DNA from: Methanobacteriota archaeon
Lineage (GTDB): Archaea; Altiarchaeota; Altiarchaeia; IMC4; QMZM01
Direction of reading: 5' to 3'
DNA length: 14,136 nt
Assembly: GCA_903930485.1 (NCBI GenBank)
Contig: CAIYYO010000289.1
Span: 1-14,136, forward strand
Shown here one piece after another: positions 1-6,346 of the stretch; position 1 is the stretch's first letter, and every line of letters begins with the position of its first letter. The translations under genes and the position numbers were made by a program. The notes under the pieces were generated by a model that did not search any database, was not told the DNA's origin, and saw only the letters and a list, made by a program, of their open reading frames with translations.

Positions 1-34
1 ATCTACCAAAAAATGAGTAAAACATATTTTCCGA

Positions 35-43
35 GTATTTAAG
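35..43 (+). promoter_or_regulatory. TATA-like box of the amidohydrolase/riboflavin cluster
   Basis: The A/T-rich element GTATTTAAG lies 22-30 bases ahead of the first ATG. At the usual archaeal TATA-to-start distance, transcription would begin at or next to the ATG, giving a leaderless or near-leaderless message. No Shine-Dalgarno sequence is seen before the start, which agrees. This is pattern recognition only. Confidence 0.45.
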
Positions 44-64
44 CGCAGGGACGGATATAATACC

Positions 65-1135
65 ATGCTGATAAACTGCTCCTGCCTTGCGGGAAAAGAC
101 CTGACCCTCCTCGAAAAGGCGCATATAGAGATAGAGAACGGAAGGATCGCCCTAGTCGGTGCAGGATATTCTCGGACCGGGACCGATGCAAGAGACTGCT
201 TGGCCATTCCCGGATTGATAAACGCCCACACCCATATAGGGGATTCGTTCGCGAAAGAGGCTTGCACAGGTTTGAGGGTTCATGAAGCAGTGGGTAAAAA
301 CGGCCTTAAATGGAAGCTCTACGACGAGGCTGAAAGAAAGGACAGGATCGCTGCCATGAGGGATTCGGCCGGGCAGATGATGGAATCAGGGACCACTTGC
401 TTTGCGGATTTCCGGGAGGGAGGAATTGAGGGCTTGAGGGATCTGAGGGATGCGCTGAAGGGCCTGCCCATCAAAGCCGTAGCCCTTGGAAGAGACCTGG
501 GCCCTGGATTTGAGGGTTGCGAGGGGCTGGGGCTGAATATGTACCAGCTGGACCAGATTCCGGCGGAGAGAGATGGGAGGATAGTCGCAGTCCATGCCGG
601 AGAGGTCGCCGGGGAGGTGGAGGAGGCGTTGAGGCACGGCCCGGACATTATCGTGCATTATGCCCTGGCCGAGAAAAAAGACATCCTTGAGGCTAAACGG
701 AGGAAAATATCGGTCGTCGTATGTCCGAGAAGCAATGCGGCGCTTTCGGTCGGTTTCCCTCCTGTGAGGCAGCTTGTCAGCGCAGGCGTCAATGTCGCGC
801 TGGGGACCGACAATGTGATGGTCAATTCGCCGGACATGTGGAGAGAGATGGAATACGTCTCGAAGACAGGCAACCTTTTTGGGGAACGGCTTGAGCCTTT
901 AGAAGTCCTGAAGATGGCGACCGTGAACGCGGCAAAGGCCTTGAGACTTGATTCCGGAGCCATCGAGAAGGGAAGGGCTGCAGACATCGTATTCGTGGAC
1001 AAGAAGGGCAGCGGCCTGTCGTATTGCAGGGATCCCGTGGCAGGGCTCGTGAACCGCTGCGGCCCGGGAGACGTTGCCTCGGTGGTCATCGACGGGTCGC
1101 CCGTATTCGAGAGACGGCATATATTAAGCCGTTAG
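65..1135 (+). CDS. Amidohydrolase-superfamily protein, probable heterocycle deaminase
   Basis: A 356-residue metal-dependent hydrolase of the TrzN/SAH-deaminase/adenosine-deaminase type. Visible metal and catalytic residues are H55-x-H57 (in LINAHTHIGD), H177 and E180 (in VAVHAGE), H198 (in IVHYAL) and D249 (in LGTDN). CPRSNAAL at 220-227 is typical of the SAH/guanine deaminase branch. The HAGE motif with Glu three residues after the third His is the proton-relay signature of adenosine and cytosine deaminases, so deamination of a purine- or pyrimidine-like ring is more likely than amide hydrolysis. The C-terminus (about 290-345) supplies the beta-sandwich of composite-domain members. At 356 residues it is shorter than typical SAH/5'-deoxyadenosine deaminases (about 420). 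It is first in a cluster that ends in ribB-ribC-ribH, so a role in riboflavin synthesis is a testable inference. Alternatives are nucleoside salvage or SAH/methylthioadenosine deamination. The fold is certain; the substrate is not. Confidence 0.85.
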   Translation: MLINCSCLAGKDLTLLEKAHIEIENGRIALVGAGYSRTGTDARDCLAIPGLINAHTHIGDSFAKEACTGLRVHEAVGKNGLKWKLYDEAERKDRIAAMRDSAGQMMESGTTCFADFREGGIEGLRDLRDALKGLPIKAVALGRDLGPGFEGCEGLGLNMYQLDQIPAERDGRIVAVHAGEVAGEVEEALRHGPDIIVHYALAEKKDILEAKRRKISVVVCPRSNAALSVGFPPVRQLVSAGVNVALGTDNVMVNSPDMWREMEYVSKTGNLFGERLEPLEVLKMATVNAAKALRLDSGAIEKGRAADIVFVDKKGSGLSYCRDPVAGLVNRCGPGDVASVVIDGSPVFERRHILSR

Positions 1136-1152
1136 CATTAATAGAAAACAAG

Positions 1153-2178
1153 ATGAAAACGATATACCTGTTCCCTTTATTCGTGTTGCTCCTGTGCGCT
1201 TCGGCGTTCACGGTCCAGGCTGCCGTAAAAAGCCAGAACAAGACCGACACGAACCCTTTGATACTTCAGATATCGAGCGGATGCCTTAACCAGGACGTTT
1301 CGATAACGGTTACTAACGATAAGGGGAAGCCGCTGTCCGACGCCAAGGTGAGCGCGATCTGCAGGAGCAAGCTCTACACTTACGGCAGGACCGATGAGAC
1401 AGGCGTATTTAAGTTCAAGGGAGACAAGCTATGCTCTTTTGACATCATAGCAAAAAAAGAGGGTTACACCGACGCCGAGACGACAGTCAACATCTCGATC
1501 TGCACTTCGGCAGCCACTACTTCGACGATGTCTACCACGACTATGGAGACCACGACCACGGAGCGGCTTGCGACGACAACTACAGAGGAGGTCACGACCT
1601 CGACGGAATACGTCCTGTGCAACGGCGACGGGATATGCAACGGAGAGGAGAATTACGCGAATTGCCGTACGGACTGCCCGTCTGGCGGGAAAGACGGCTA
1701 CTGCGACGGCATGACCGACGGCAGATGCGACCCGGACTGTTACCGGAATACCGATCCCGACTGTTTGTGCAACAACAACGGCGTCTGCGAAACAGGATTC
1801 GAGAACCGGGGCAACTGCCCGCTTGATTGCCCATCGGGGTCGCTAGACAGATTCTGCGACGGGGAGAAAGACAAGATATGCGACCCGGACTGCAACAACA
1901 ACGCCTCACTGGATCCGGACTGCACTCCGCCCATAGACCCGGTCTCAATCATCATCCCGGCGATCATAATAATCGGGTTGTTCGGTTCCCTTGCGTTGTT
2001 CAACATAAGGAGGGAGATGGGCAAGGTCAGGGTCGAACGCAGCAAGGAAGACCTCGTCGACAGCCTTAAGGAGAGGCTAAGGCAGGGCGAAGACCCCGAG
2101 GTGTTGAAAAAAGAGCTCATAATCGGAGGGCACGACACCGCCCTCTTGGAGAAGGCAGAGAAGGGATTGTGGAATTAA
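1153..2178 (+). CDS. Secreted, membrane-anchored protein with Ig-like domain, Thr linker and two Cys-rich repeats
   Basis: 341 residues from ATG 1153. A longer in-frame reading from 1024 overlaps the upstream gene and hides the signal peptide, so the later start is preferred. Order: signal peptide 1-23; carboxypeptidase-regulatory/Ig-like beta domain about 38-117 (VTNDKGKPLSDAKV, then GRTDETGVFKFKG); Thr/Ser-rich linker about 118-152, probably glycosylated; two Cys/Asp/Asn-rich repeats at 156-204 and 206-257 with the shared pattern C-x5-C-x9-C-x3-C, PSG, CDG and CDPDC; membrane helix about 262-285; charged cytoplasmic tail 286-341 resembling a short helical SHOCT-like hairpin. The repeats could bind metal ions or form disulfides. 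The topology places the repeats outside and the tail inside. It sits 17 bases after the amidohydrolase and 13 bases before ribB, so it is probably co-transcribed, though no link to riboflavin synthesis is evident. Function unknown. Confidence 0.85.
   Translation: MKTIYLFPLFVLLLCASAFTVQAAVKSQNKTDTNPLILQISSGCLNQDVSITVTNDKGKPLSDAKVSAICRSKLYTYGRTDETGVFKFKGDKLCSFDIIAKKEGYTDAETTVNISICTSAATTSTMSTTTMETTTTERLATTTTEEVTTSTEYVLCNGDGICNGEENYANCRTDCPSGGKDGYCDGMTDGRCDPDCYRNTDPDCLCNNNGVCETGFENRGNCPLDCPSGSLDRFCDGEKDKICDPDCNNNASLDPDCTPPIDPVSIIIPAIIIIGLFGSLALFNIRREMGKVRVERSKEDLVDSLKERLRQGEDPEVLKKELIIGGHDTALLEKAEKGLWN
1618..1923 (+). repeat. Tandem duplication of a Cys-rich module within the anchored protein
   Basis: Two adjacent copies of about 50 codons encode residues 156-204 and 206-257 of the secreted anchored protein. 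Each copy runs C-N-x-G/N-G-x-C, N-C, D-C-P-S-G, F/Y-C-D-G, I/R-C-D-P-D-C and ends D-P-D-C. Protein similarity is clear while the DNA has diverged, so the duplication is old. The EF-hand-like Asp/Asn spacing hints at calcium binding, but no standard calcium loop is complete. Confidence 0.75.
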
Positions 2179-2191
2179 AAAGGTTTTTAGA

Positions 2192-2884
2192 ATGACTTTG
2201 ATGGAAGACGCGTTAGAGGAATTGCGTAAAGGAAATTTCGTGCTGGTCCACGACTCGGCAGGGAGAGAGAACGAGACGGACATGGTGTTAGCGGCAGAGC
2301 GCGTGTTGCCGGAACACATCGCGAGGATGAGGACGGACGCCGGAGGACTGATATGCGTCGCCTTAGGCCGCGCGTTCGCAGAAAAACTTGAGCTGCCCTA
2401 CCTCTCGGACATATGCGAGCTCGGGGAGAACAAATACCCGCTGCTCTCATACCTCAGGCCCGGAAAGCTGGGATACGATGCGCATTCTGCGTTCTCTATC
2501 AGCGTCAACCACAGGAAGACGTTCACCGGGATAAGCGATACGGACCGGGCGCTTACGGTAAGCGAGCTAGGCGCCTTTGCCAGGGATACGAGCAAAGAGG
2601 CCAACAGGTACGTGATGCAAAAAGAATTCGGAAACAATTTCAGGTCCGAAGGCCACGTTCACCTGCTGATCTCCTCGGGCCTCGGGGAAAGAAAAGGCCA
2701 TACGGAACTCTCGATGGCATTGATGGATAAGGCCGGCCTCGCGCCCGCTGCCGCCATATGCGAAATGCTTGATTCGACGACTCATAAGGCATTGCAGACA
2801 GGGGAAGCGATAGATTATGCGAAAAGAAACGGCCTCGTCTATCTCGAAGGAGCCGACATCATAAAGGAATACAAAAAAGACTAA
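2192..2884 (+). CDS. ribB: 3,4-dihydroxy-2-butanone 4-phosphate synthase
   Basis: Converts ribulose 5-phosphate to 3,4-dihydroxy-2-butanone 4-phosphate plus formate, giving the four-carbon unit used by lumazine synthase. 230 residues, close to the archaeal enzyme MJ0055 (about 227). Motifs: the acidic loop D21-x3-R25-E26-N27-E28-T-D30, with E26 as a metal ligand; GGLICVA (51-57); TGISDTDRA (112-120); RSEGHVHLL (151-159); and RKGHTE with H170 as the second metal ligand. It is a stand-alone RibB with no GTP cyclohydrolase II fusion, as usual in archaea. A second ATG lies three codons in (2201). The first is preferred because AAAGGTTT stands at a ribosome-binding distance ahead of it. ribC follows after four bases, implying translational coupling. 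Confidence 0.95.
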   Translation: MTLMEDALEELRKGNFVLVHDSAGRENETDMVLAAERVLPEHIARMRTDAGGLICVALGRAFAEKLELPYLSDICELGENKYPLLSYLRPGKLGYDAHSAFSISVNHRKTFTGISDTDRALTVSELGAFARDTSKEANRYVMQKEFGNNFRSEGHVHLLISSGLGERKGHTELSMALMDKAGLAPAAAICEMLDSTTHKALQTGEAIDYAKRNGLVYLEGADIIKEYKKD

Positions 2885-2888
2885 GAAT

Positions 2889-3362
2889 ATGGCAAGAATA
2901 GGCATTGCGGACACCACTTTCGCAAGGTACGACATGGCCAAGGCCGCTATCGACGAGATAAAGAAACAGGAGGCAGGGATAGCGATCGTCAGGCGGACCG
3001 TTCCCGGAGTAAAGGACTTGCCGGTGGCCGCGAAAAAGCTCATAGAGGAGGATGAGTGCGACATCGTGATGGCCTTCGGGATGCCGGGCAAGGAAGCGAT
3101 AGACAAGACATGCGCGCACGAGGCCTCGATGGGGATAATACATGCGCAGCTGCTCACGAATACGCACGTGATAGAGGTCTTCGTTCACGAGGACGAGGCG
3201 GATTCGCCGAAAGAACTGATAAGGGTCGCGGAAAACCGGGCGCGGGAGCATGCTAAAAATACGGTGCGGCTGTTGTTTTCCCCAAACGACTTGACGAGGA
3301 ACGCCGGAACCGGCAGGAGGCAGGGAAAGGAGGACGCAGGACCCCTGGCAGATTCACATTAA
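2889..3362 (+). CDS. ribC: Riboflavin synthase, archaeal type
   Basis: Dismutates two molecules of 6,7-dimethyl-8-ribityllumazine into riboflavin and the pyrimidinedione. Archaeal riboflavin synthase is unrelated to the bacterial RibE trimer and is a paralogue of lumazine synthase. The 157-residue length matches MJ1184 (about 156). Family features are the IGIADTTFARYDMAKAA start, RRTVPGVKDLPVAAKKLIEE (35-54), which corresponds to the VPGxxxLP segment of RibH, and the AFGMPGKEAIDKTCAHEAS region (62-80), which takes the place of the RibH GAVIEGxTxH loop. The last 20 or so residues (TRNAGTGRRQGKEDAGPL) look disordered. It starts four bases after ribB and is followed by an A-rich spacer before ribH. 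The call rests on the distinctive GMPG form of the loop, which separates it from RibH. Confidence 0.92.
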   Translation: MARIGIADTTFARYDMAKAAIDEIKKQEAGIAIVRRTVPGVKDLPVAAKKLIEEDECDIVMAFGMPGKEAIDKTCAHEASMGIIHAQLLTNTHVIEVFVHEDEADSPKELIRVAENRAREHAKNTVRLLFSPNDLTRNAGTGRRQGKEDAGPLADSH

Positions 3363-3390
3363 AAAAATAATTAAAAAAAAAAAAGAAAAA
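3363..3390 (+). promoter_or_regulatory. A-tract spacer between ribC and ribH, possible internal promoter
   Basis: The 28-base spacer is almost all A, with an unbroken run of 12 A at 3373-3384 and AAATAATTAA at 3365-3374. The latter could act as a TATA box 17-26 bases ahead of the ribH ATG and so drive a leaderless ribH message. The spacer lacks a Shine-Dalgarno sequence. It is not a plus-strand terminator, since archaeal terminators are T-runs in the RNA-like strand. Promoter role is an inference. Confidence 0.3.
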
Positions 3391-3954
3391 ATGGACAGGA
3401 TCAGATTAGGCATCGTTGCCGCGGAGTTCAACTACGACATAACGTTTGCAATGGTGGAGCTGGCCAAGGACCATGCGAAGTTTCTCGAATGCGACGTCGT
3501 CGAAGTCGTTCGCGTGCCGGGCGTATTCGACATGCCCCTTGTGGTAAAAAAGCTGCTGCAAAGAGACGACATAGACGGACTAGTCGCCCTCGGCGCAGTC
3601 ATAGAGGGAAGCACCGAGCACGACGAGATAGTGGCCCAGCACGCGTCCCGAAAGATAGCCGACCTGGCTCTCGACTACGAAAAACCCGTCGGCCTCGGAA
3701 TCACGGGACCGGGGATGAGCCGCCTCGAAGCGCACCAGAGAGTGGGATACGCCAAGCGCGCAGTGGAAGCGGCAGTCAAGATGATAAAGACATTGAGGAC
3801 TATCAACAAAACGACAAGCACGGCCTCGACGTCATACGATAACAGCCTACCTGGAATAGATTTCCAGACACCGTCAGCGCCGGAACAAAATGATAAGCCG
3901 CCGGAGTCTGAGGACGACGACCCGCTGTCTGGCTTCTTCAAGGAATTCGGATAA
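3391..3954 (+). CDS. ribH: 6,7-dimethyl-8-ribityllumazine synthase with long C-terminal tail
   Basis: Condenses 5-amino-6-ribitylamino-uracil with the RibB product to give the lumazine substrate of RibC. The core is about residues 1-138: VAAEFNYDIT (9-18, substrate aromatic F13), VPGVFDMPL (42-50), the phosphate-binding and catalytic loop GAVIEGSTEHDE (68-79) with H77, and GLGITGPG (101-108). Archaeal RibH is usually about 140 residues; this one has 187. The extra 49 residues are Thr/Ser/Pro-rich, then acidic (ESEDDD), and end in DPLSGFFKEFG. In lumazine synthase assemblies the C-terminus tends to lie on the outer surface, so the tail may mediate docking. It ends the cluster, converging on the beta-helix gene. 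Confidence 0.93.
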   Translation: MDRIRLGIVAAEFNYDITFAMVELAKDHAKFLECDVVEVVRVPGVFDMPLVVKKLLQRDDIDGLVALGAVIEGSTEHDEIVAQHASRKIADLALDYEKPVGLGITGPGMSRLEAHQRVGYAKRAVEAAVKMIKTLRTINKTTSTASTSYDNSLPGIDFQTPSAPEQNDKPPESEDDDPLSGFFKEFG

Positions 3955-3962
3955 GGGCCGAC

Positions 3963-4009
3963 AAAAAGGGTTCCTCGGGCTTTGAGCGCCGGACATCTAA
4001 TAAGTTTTT
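3963..4009. terminator. Bidirectional T-run terminator region
   Basis: The 63-base gap between the converging ribH and beta-helix genes holds a plus-strand T5 run at 4005-4009 for the riboflavin cluster. It also holds an A5 run at 3963-3967, which reads as T5 on the minus strand for the beta-helix gene. T-runs fit archaeal intrinsic termination. No strong hairpin was seen. Confidence 0.4.
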
Positions 4010-4017
4010 GAACAGAT

Positions 4018-6300
4018 TCAGGGGGCGAAATAATTAGCGTTCGTTGGATACCATTTACTGTCCGGGCACAGCACCTTGTCTAAGGCCTGATGCTCCTGTT
4101 TAATGTACTCCGTCGTCATCCACTCCAAATCATTAGTGTCGTCGCAGTAGGCATAGGAAGTAAGGGTCGGGTACAAAGGAGTCGGAGCCTGAGACAAGTC
4201 ATCGTAGAAATGTGCACCCTGCACGCCATACGTCCCCATCGCACATTTACAGAACTTCTGCTCCCCACTCTGCCCACCGCCATCAGTCCCCTGCCGAAGG
4301 TAGCCGAATGAAGCCGACCAGCACCTCTTCCCATGCCCAAAAACAGAATGGCTAACGGGAGGATACGAGTAGGACTGGTCCGTATAATAATACCTATTGT
4401 CGGGACAAAGAACTACATATACGACCGCAGGCCTACAATTCGTGTCCTGCCGCAGGGTCCAGATATAATCGTCGCTCTTGTCCACATACTCAGAGGGATA
4501 GACGCAAGGGGTTATGGGACCAAAGTCGCTCGTCAAATCATAGAACAAATCACCATAAACACCGCTGACACATTTACAGAACTTATCGAGATCGCCTGCT
4601 TTGATATATAGATACTTCGCCCCGGCATTCCAGCACGGCCCGTGAGGCACAGTCGTAGTCGAAGTAGTAGACGTAGTCGTAGTAGTCGTCGTGGTAGTAG
4701 GCTTCGCAGTCGTGGTCGTGGAAGAAGGGGGATGAGTCGTAGTCGTGGTGGTCGTCGGAGGATGAGTAGTCGTGGTCGTCGTAGTCGTTGGGGGATGAGT
4801 AGTTGTAGTAGTGGTCGATGTGGAGGACGTCGTGGAACCAGTGCAAGAGACCTTAAGGACCCAGTAGTTCTTCGGCTGGGCATTTGACGCGTTGACTCCA
4901 TGATTTGCGGTATCGAAACACTGCACAACCCATCGATAGACGCCTCCAGCCACATTGTTTAGGAGGAATGGATTTATATTATTGTTGTTCACGGAGGTGC
5001 TTATCTGGTCGATTTTCCACGTCCCGGAGGTGTTGGTCCAGAGGGAACAGTTCTTTATCCCGTTATCGTCGACAACAGAATACTGAAATAAAACGTCCCT
5101 GTGACAGCCCAGCGTCGTAGAAGTCGTCGTCGAAGTGCTCGTCGTAGTCGTGGGGGGATGGGTCGTCGTAGTGGTCGTCGACGTGGTCGTAGTCGGCATA
5201 GGGAAACATACGGGATTCGGATTGTTGCACCAGCCCGTGCATGCGATCTTGCATCCCGTGACTCCGGCGTCGTTCCAGCCATTGGGGTTGTTGCATGTGT
5301 TTGAGCCCCCGGTCAGGGCTGAGCCCCCGTCCTTGGATATGGCGTACCAGCCGTTCTGGCATACGCAGTTGGAGGACATCCCGGCGCCGGATGTCAGGGA
5401 TATGTCGATGCCCTTCCAGTTCCCGGTGACTTTGTTGCCCGACATGCTGGTTATCGAGCTCGAATGTAGATCCATGCCTGCCCCTCCTCCGAGTGCCACA
5501 TAGTCGACGTTGTTGTTATAGACCGCATTGTTCTTGACGGTCAAGCTACTGGCCTGTACAATACGTATCCCGTCGTCTTTATTGCACCAGACGGTGTTCC
5601 CGGTCAAAGTGGTAGAATCCGAGCTTTGGGAAATCTCTATTCCCCGCTTCATATTCTCGTGGACGTTGTTGTTCGACAAGGTCACGTGGCTGGACTGGAT
5701 GACGGATATGCCGTTCCCGGTGTTAAACGATACCACGTTGTTGGACAAGGACGTGTAATCGCTGGTCTGGCCTATGATTATTCCATTCCCCACGTTCCCT
5801 GTCGCTGTGTTGCCCATCAGGACGACGTACGTGGACTGCCCGACACTGATGCCGCCCATGGCGTTGGCTCTGAGGTCGTTGCTGGTAACTTTAGCCTGCC
5901 CTGATTGGTCGACCGATATGCCGTAATTCTTGCTCCCCCAGGCATGGCAGTTCTTTACGGAAACGCTGTCGGACATACTGACGTCTATATCGGTCATGAA
6001 AGAGTCCACCACGCAGTTGCTGATGGTATTCATGCCTCCGTTAAAGACCTTTATCCCGACGCCTTGCCAGAAACCCTGGATGCCATGGCCCTGACAGTTG
6101 AAAGAAACGCCGTTGACGCTGCTGAAATAGATGCATGCCGTACCGGAATTCGAGGAAATGTTGGTCGTCAAAAAGACGGTGGTGCCTGAAGAGGCCGCAT
6201 TGATCTTGTTAGTGCAGTCAGAGCAGCTGTTGCAGTTCACGGCATAAACCATGCCAGGGACTAAAAGGATTATCGCAAATGCGAGGAAAATCGCTCTCAT
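4018..6300 (-). CDS. Large secreted protein: beta-helix, Ig-like module, Thr linkers, duplicated C-terminal Cys domain
   Basis: 760 residues, predicted extracellular. Signal peptide 1-20 (MRAIFLAFAIILLVPGMVYA). Residues about 40-350 form NosD/CASH-type right-handed beta-helix coils, seen as repeated 'N-x-V-x-x-N-x-x-x-G-I-x-[IV]-x-x-S' rungs. A Thr/Ser/Pro linker follows at 369-397, then an Ig-like module at 399-486 (VVDDNGIKNCSLWTN, GVYRWVVQCFD) of a kind common in DPANN surface proteins. A second, longer Thr linker (488-552) carries repeated THPP units. The end has two copies of an unrecognised Cys domain at 556-648 and 660-760. There is no C-terminal membrane anchor or sorting signal, so the protein is either released or held non-covalently. 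Beta-helices of this class often bind or cleave polysaccharide, but no catalytic residues can be named. A likely adhesin or surface glycoprotein. Confidence 0.85.
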   Translation of the reverse strand: MRAIFLAFAIILLVPGMVYAVNCNSCSDCTNKINAASSGTTVFLTTNISSNSGTACIYFSSVNGVSFNCQGHGIQGFWQGVGIKVFNGGMNTISNCVVDSFMTDIDVSMSDSVSVKNCHAWGSKNYGISVDQSGQAKVTSNDLRANAMGGISVGQSTYVVLMGNTATGNVGNGIIIGQTSDYTSLSNNVVSFNTGNGISVIQSSHVTLSNNNVHENMKRGIEISQSSDSTTLTGNTVWCNKDDGIRIVQASSLTVKNNAVYNNNVDYVALGGGAGMDLHSSSITSMSGNKVTGNWKGIDISLTSGAGMSSNCVCQNGWYAISKDGGSALTGGSNTCNNPNGWNDAGVTGCKIACTGWCNNPNPVCFPMPTTTTSTTTTTTHPPTTTTSTSTTTSTTLGCHRDVLFQYSVVDDNGIKNCSLWTNTSGTWKIDQISTSVNNNNINPFLLNNVAGGVYRWVVQCFDTANHGVNASNAQPKNYWVLKVSCTGSTTSSTSTTTTTTHPPTTTTTTTTHPPTTTTTTTHPPSSTTTTAKPTTTTTTTTTSTTSTTTVPHGPCWNAGAKYLYIKAGDLDKFCKCVSGVYGDLFYDLTSDFGPITPCVYPSEYVDKSDDYIWTLRQDTNCRPAVVYVVLCPDNRYYYTDQSYSYPPVSHSVFGHGKRCWSASFGYLRQGTDGGGQSGEQKFCKCAMGTYGVQGAHFYDDLSQAPTPLYPTLTSYAYCDDTNDLEWMTTEYIKQEHQALDKVLCPDSKWYPTNANYFAP
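4021..4635 (-). repeat. Two copies of an unrecognised Cys domain
   Basis: Copy 1 (residues 556-648) and copy 2 (660-760) share CW at the start, then KFCKC, G-x-YG, a FYD motif, P-x-x-Y-P, a D-x-x-W motif and VLCPD followed by a K/R-x-Y-Y-x-T stretch. Each copy keeps about four to six cysteines, suggesting internal disulfides. The two copies are clearly homologous but diverged, with different loop lengths after the first CW. I do not recognise the domain from known families. Confidence 0.7.
4645..4839 (-). repeat. Low-complexity Thr/THPP repeat tract (long linker)
   Basis: Encodes residues 488-552, almost pure Thr, with three THPP-type units spaced about ten residues apart. Different Thr codons (ACG, ACT, ACC) are mixed, which keeps the DNA from being a simple triplet run. 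A related shorter tract lies at 5110-5196 (residues 369-397), also with one THPP. Such linkers are usually extended and O-glycosylated. Length variation by recombination is likely. Confidence 0.75.
5110..5196 (-). repeat. Shorter Thr-rich linker tract
   Basis: Encodes residues 369-397 between the beta-helix and the Ig-like module. It shares the THPPTTTT unit with the longer tract downstream, suggesting that the linkers spread within the gene by duplication. Confidence 0.7.
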
Positions 6301-6332
6301 TTTTTTAACCGATAATACAGATTATCCTTTCT

Positions 6333-6346
6333 TCCTTATTATACTT
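6333..6346 (-). promoter_or_regulatory. TATA-like box of the beta-helix gene
   Basis: On the minus strand the element reads AAAGTATAATAAGG, 33-46 bases ahead of the ATG at 6300. It overlaps the last codons of the upstream nuclease gene. The predicted leader is only a few bases. A separate promoter would uncouple the surface protein from the nuclease, though readthrough across the 38-base gap remains possible. Confidence 0.4.

Noticed and set aside
1024..1152. N-terminal extension of the Cys-repeat protein from an upstream ATG
   Set aside because: It overlaps the end of the amidohydrolase in another frame, is Arg/Gly-rich shadow sequence, and would bury a clear signal peptide. ATG 1153 is the sensible start.
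4645..4839. Regular short repeats that at a glance resemble a CRISPR-like array
   Set aside because: Period is a codon or ten codons, there are no unique spacers of constant length, and the tract codes for Thr/THPP in frame with the surface protein.
4533..4955. Arg/Leu- and Asp/Tyr-rich open frames in the Thr linker region
   Set aside because: They are alternate-frame readings of the Thr codon repeats and show no protein-like composition.
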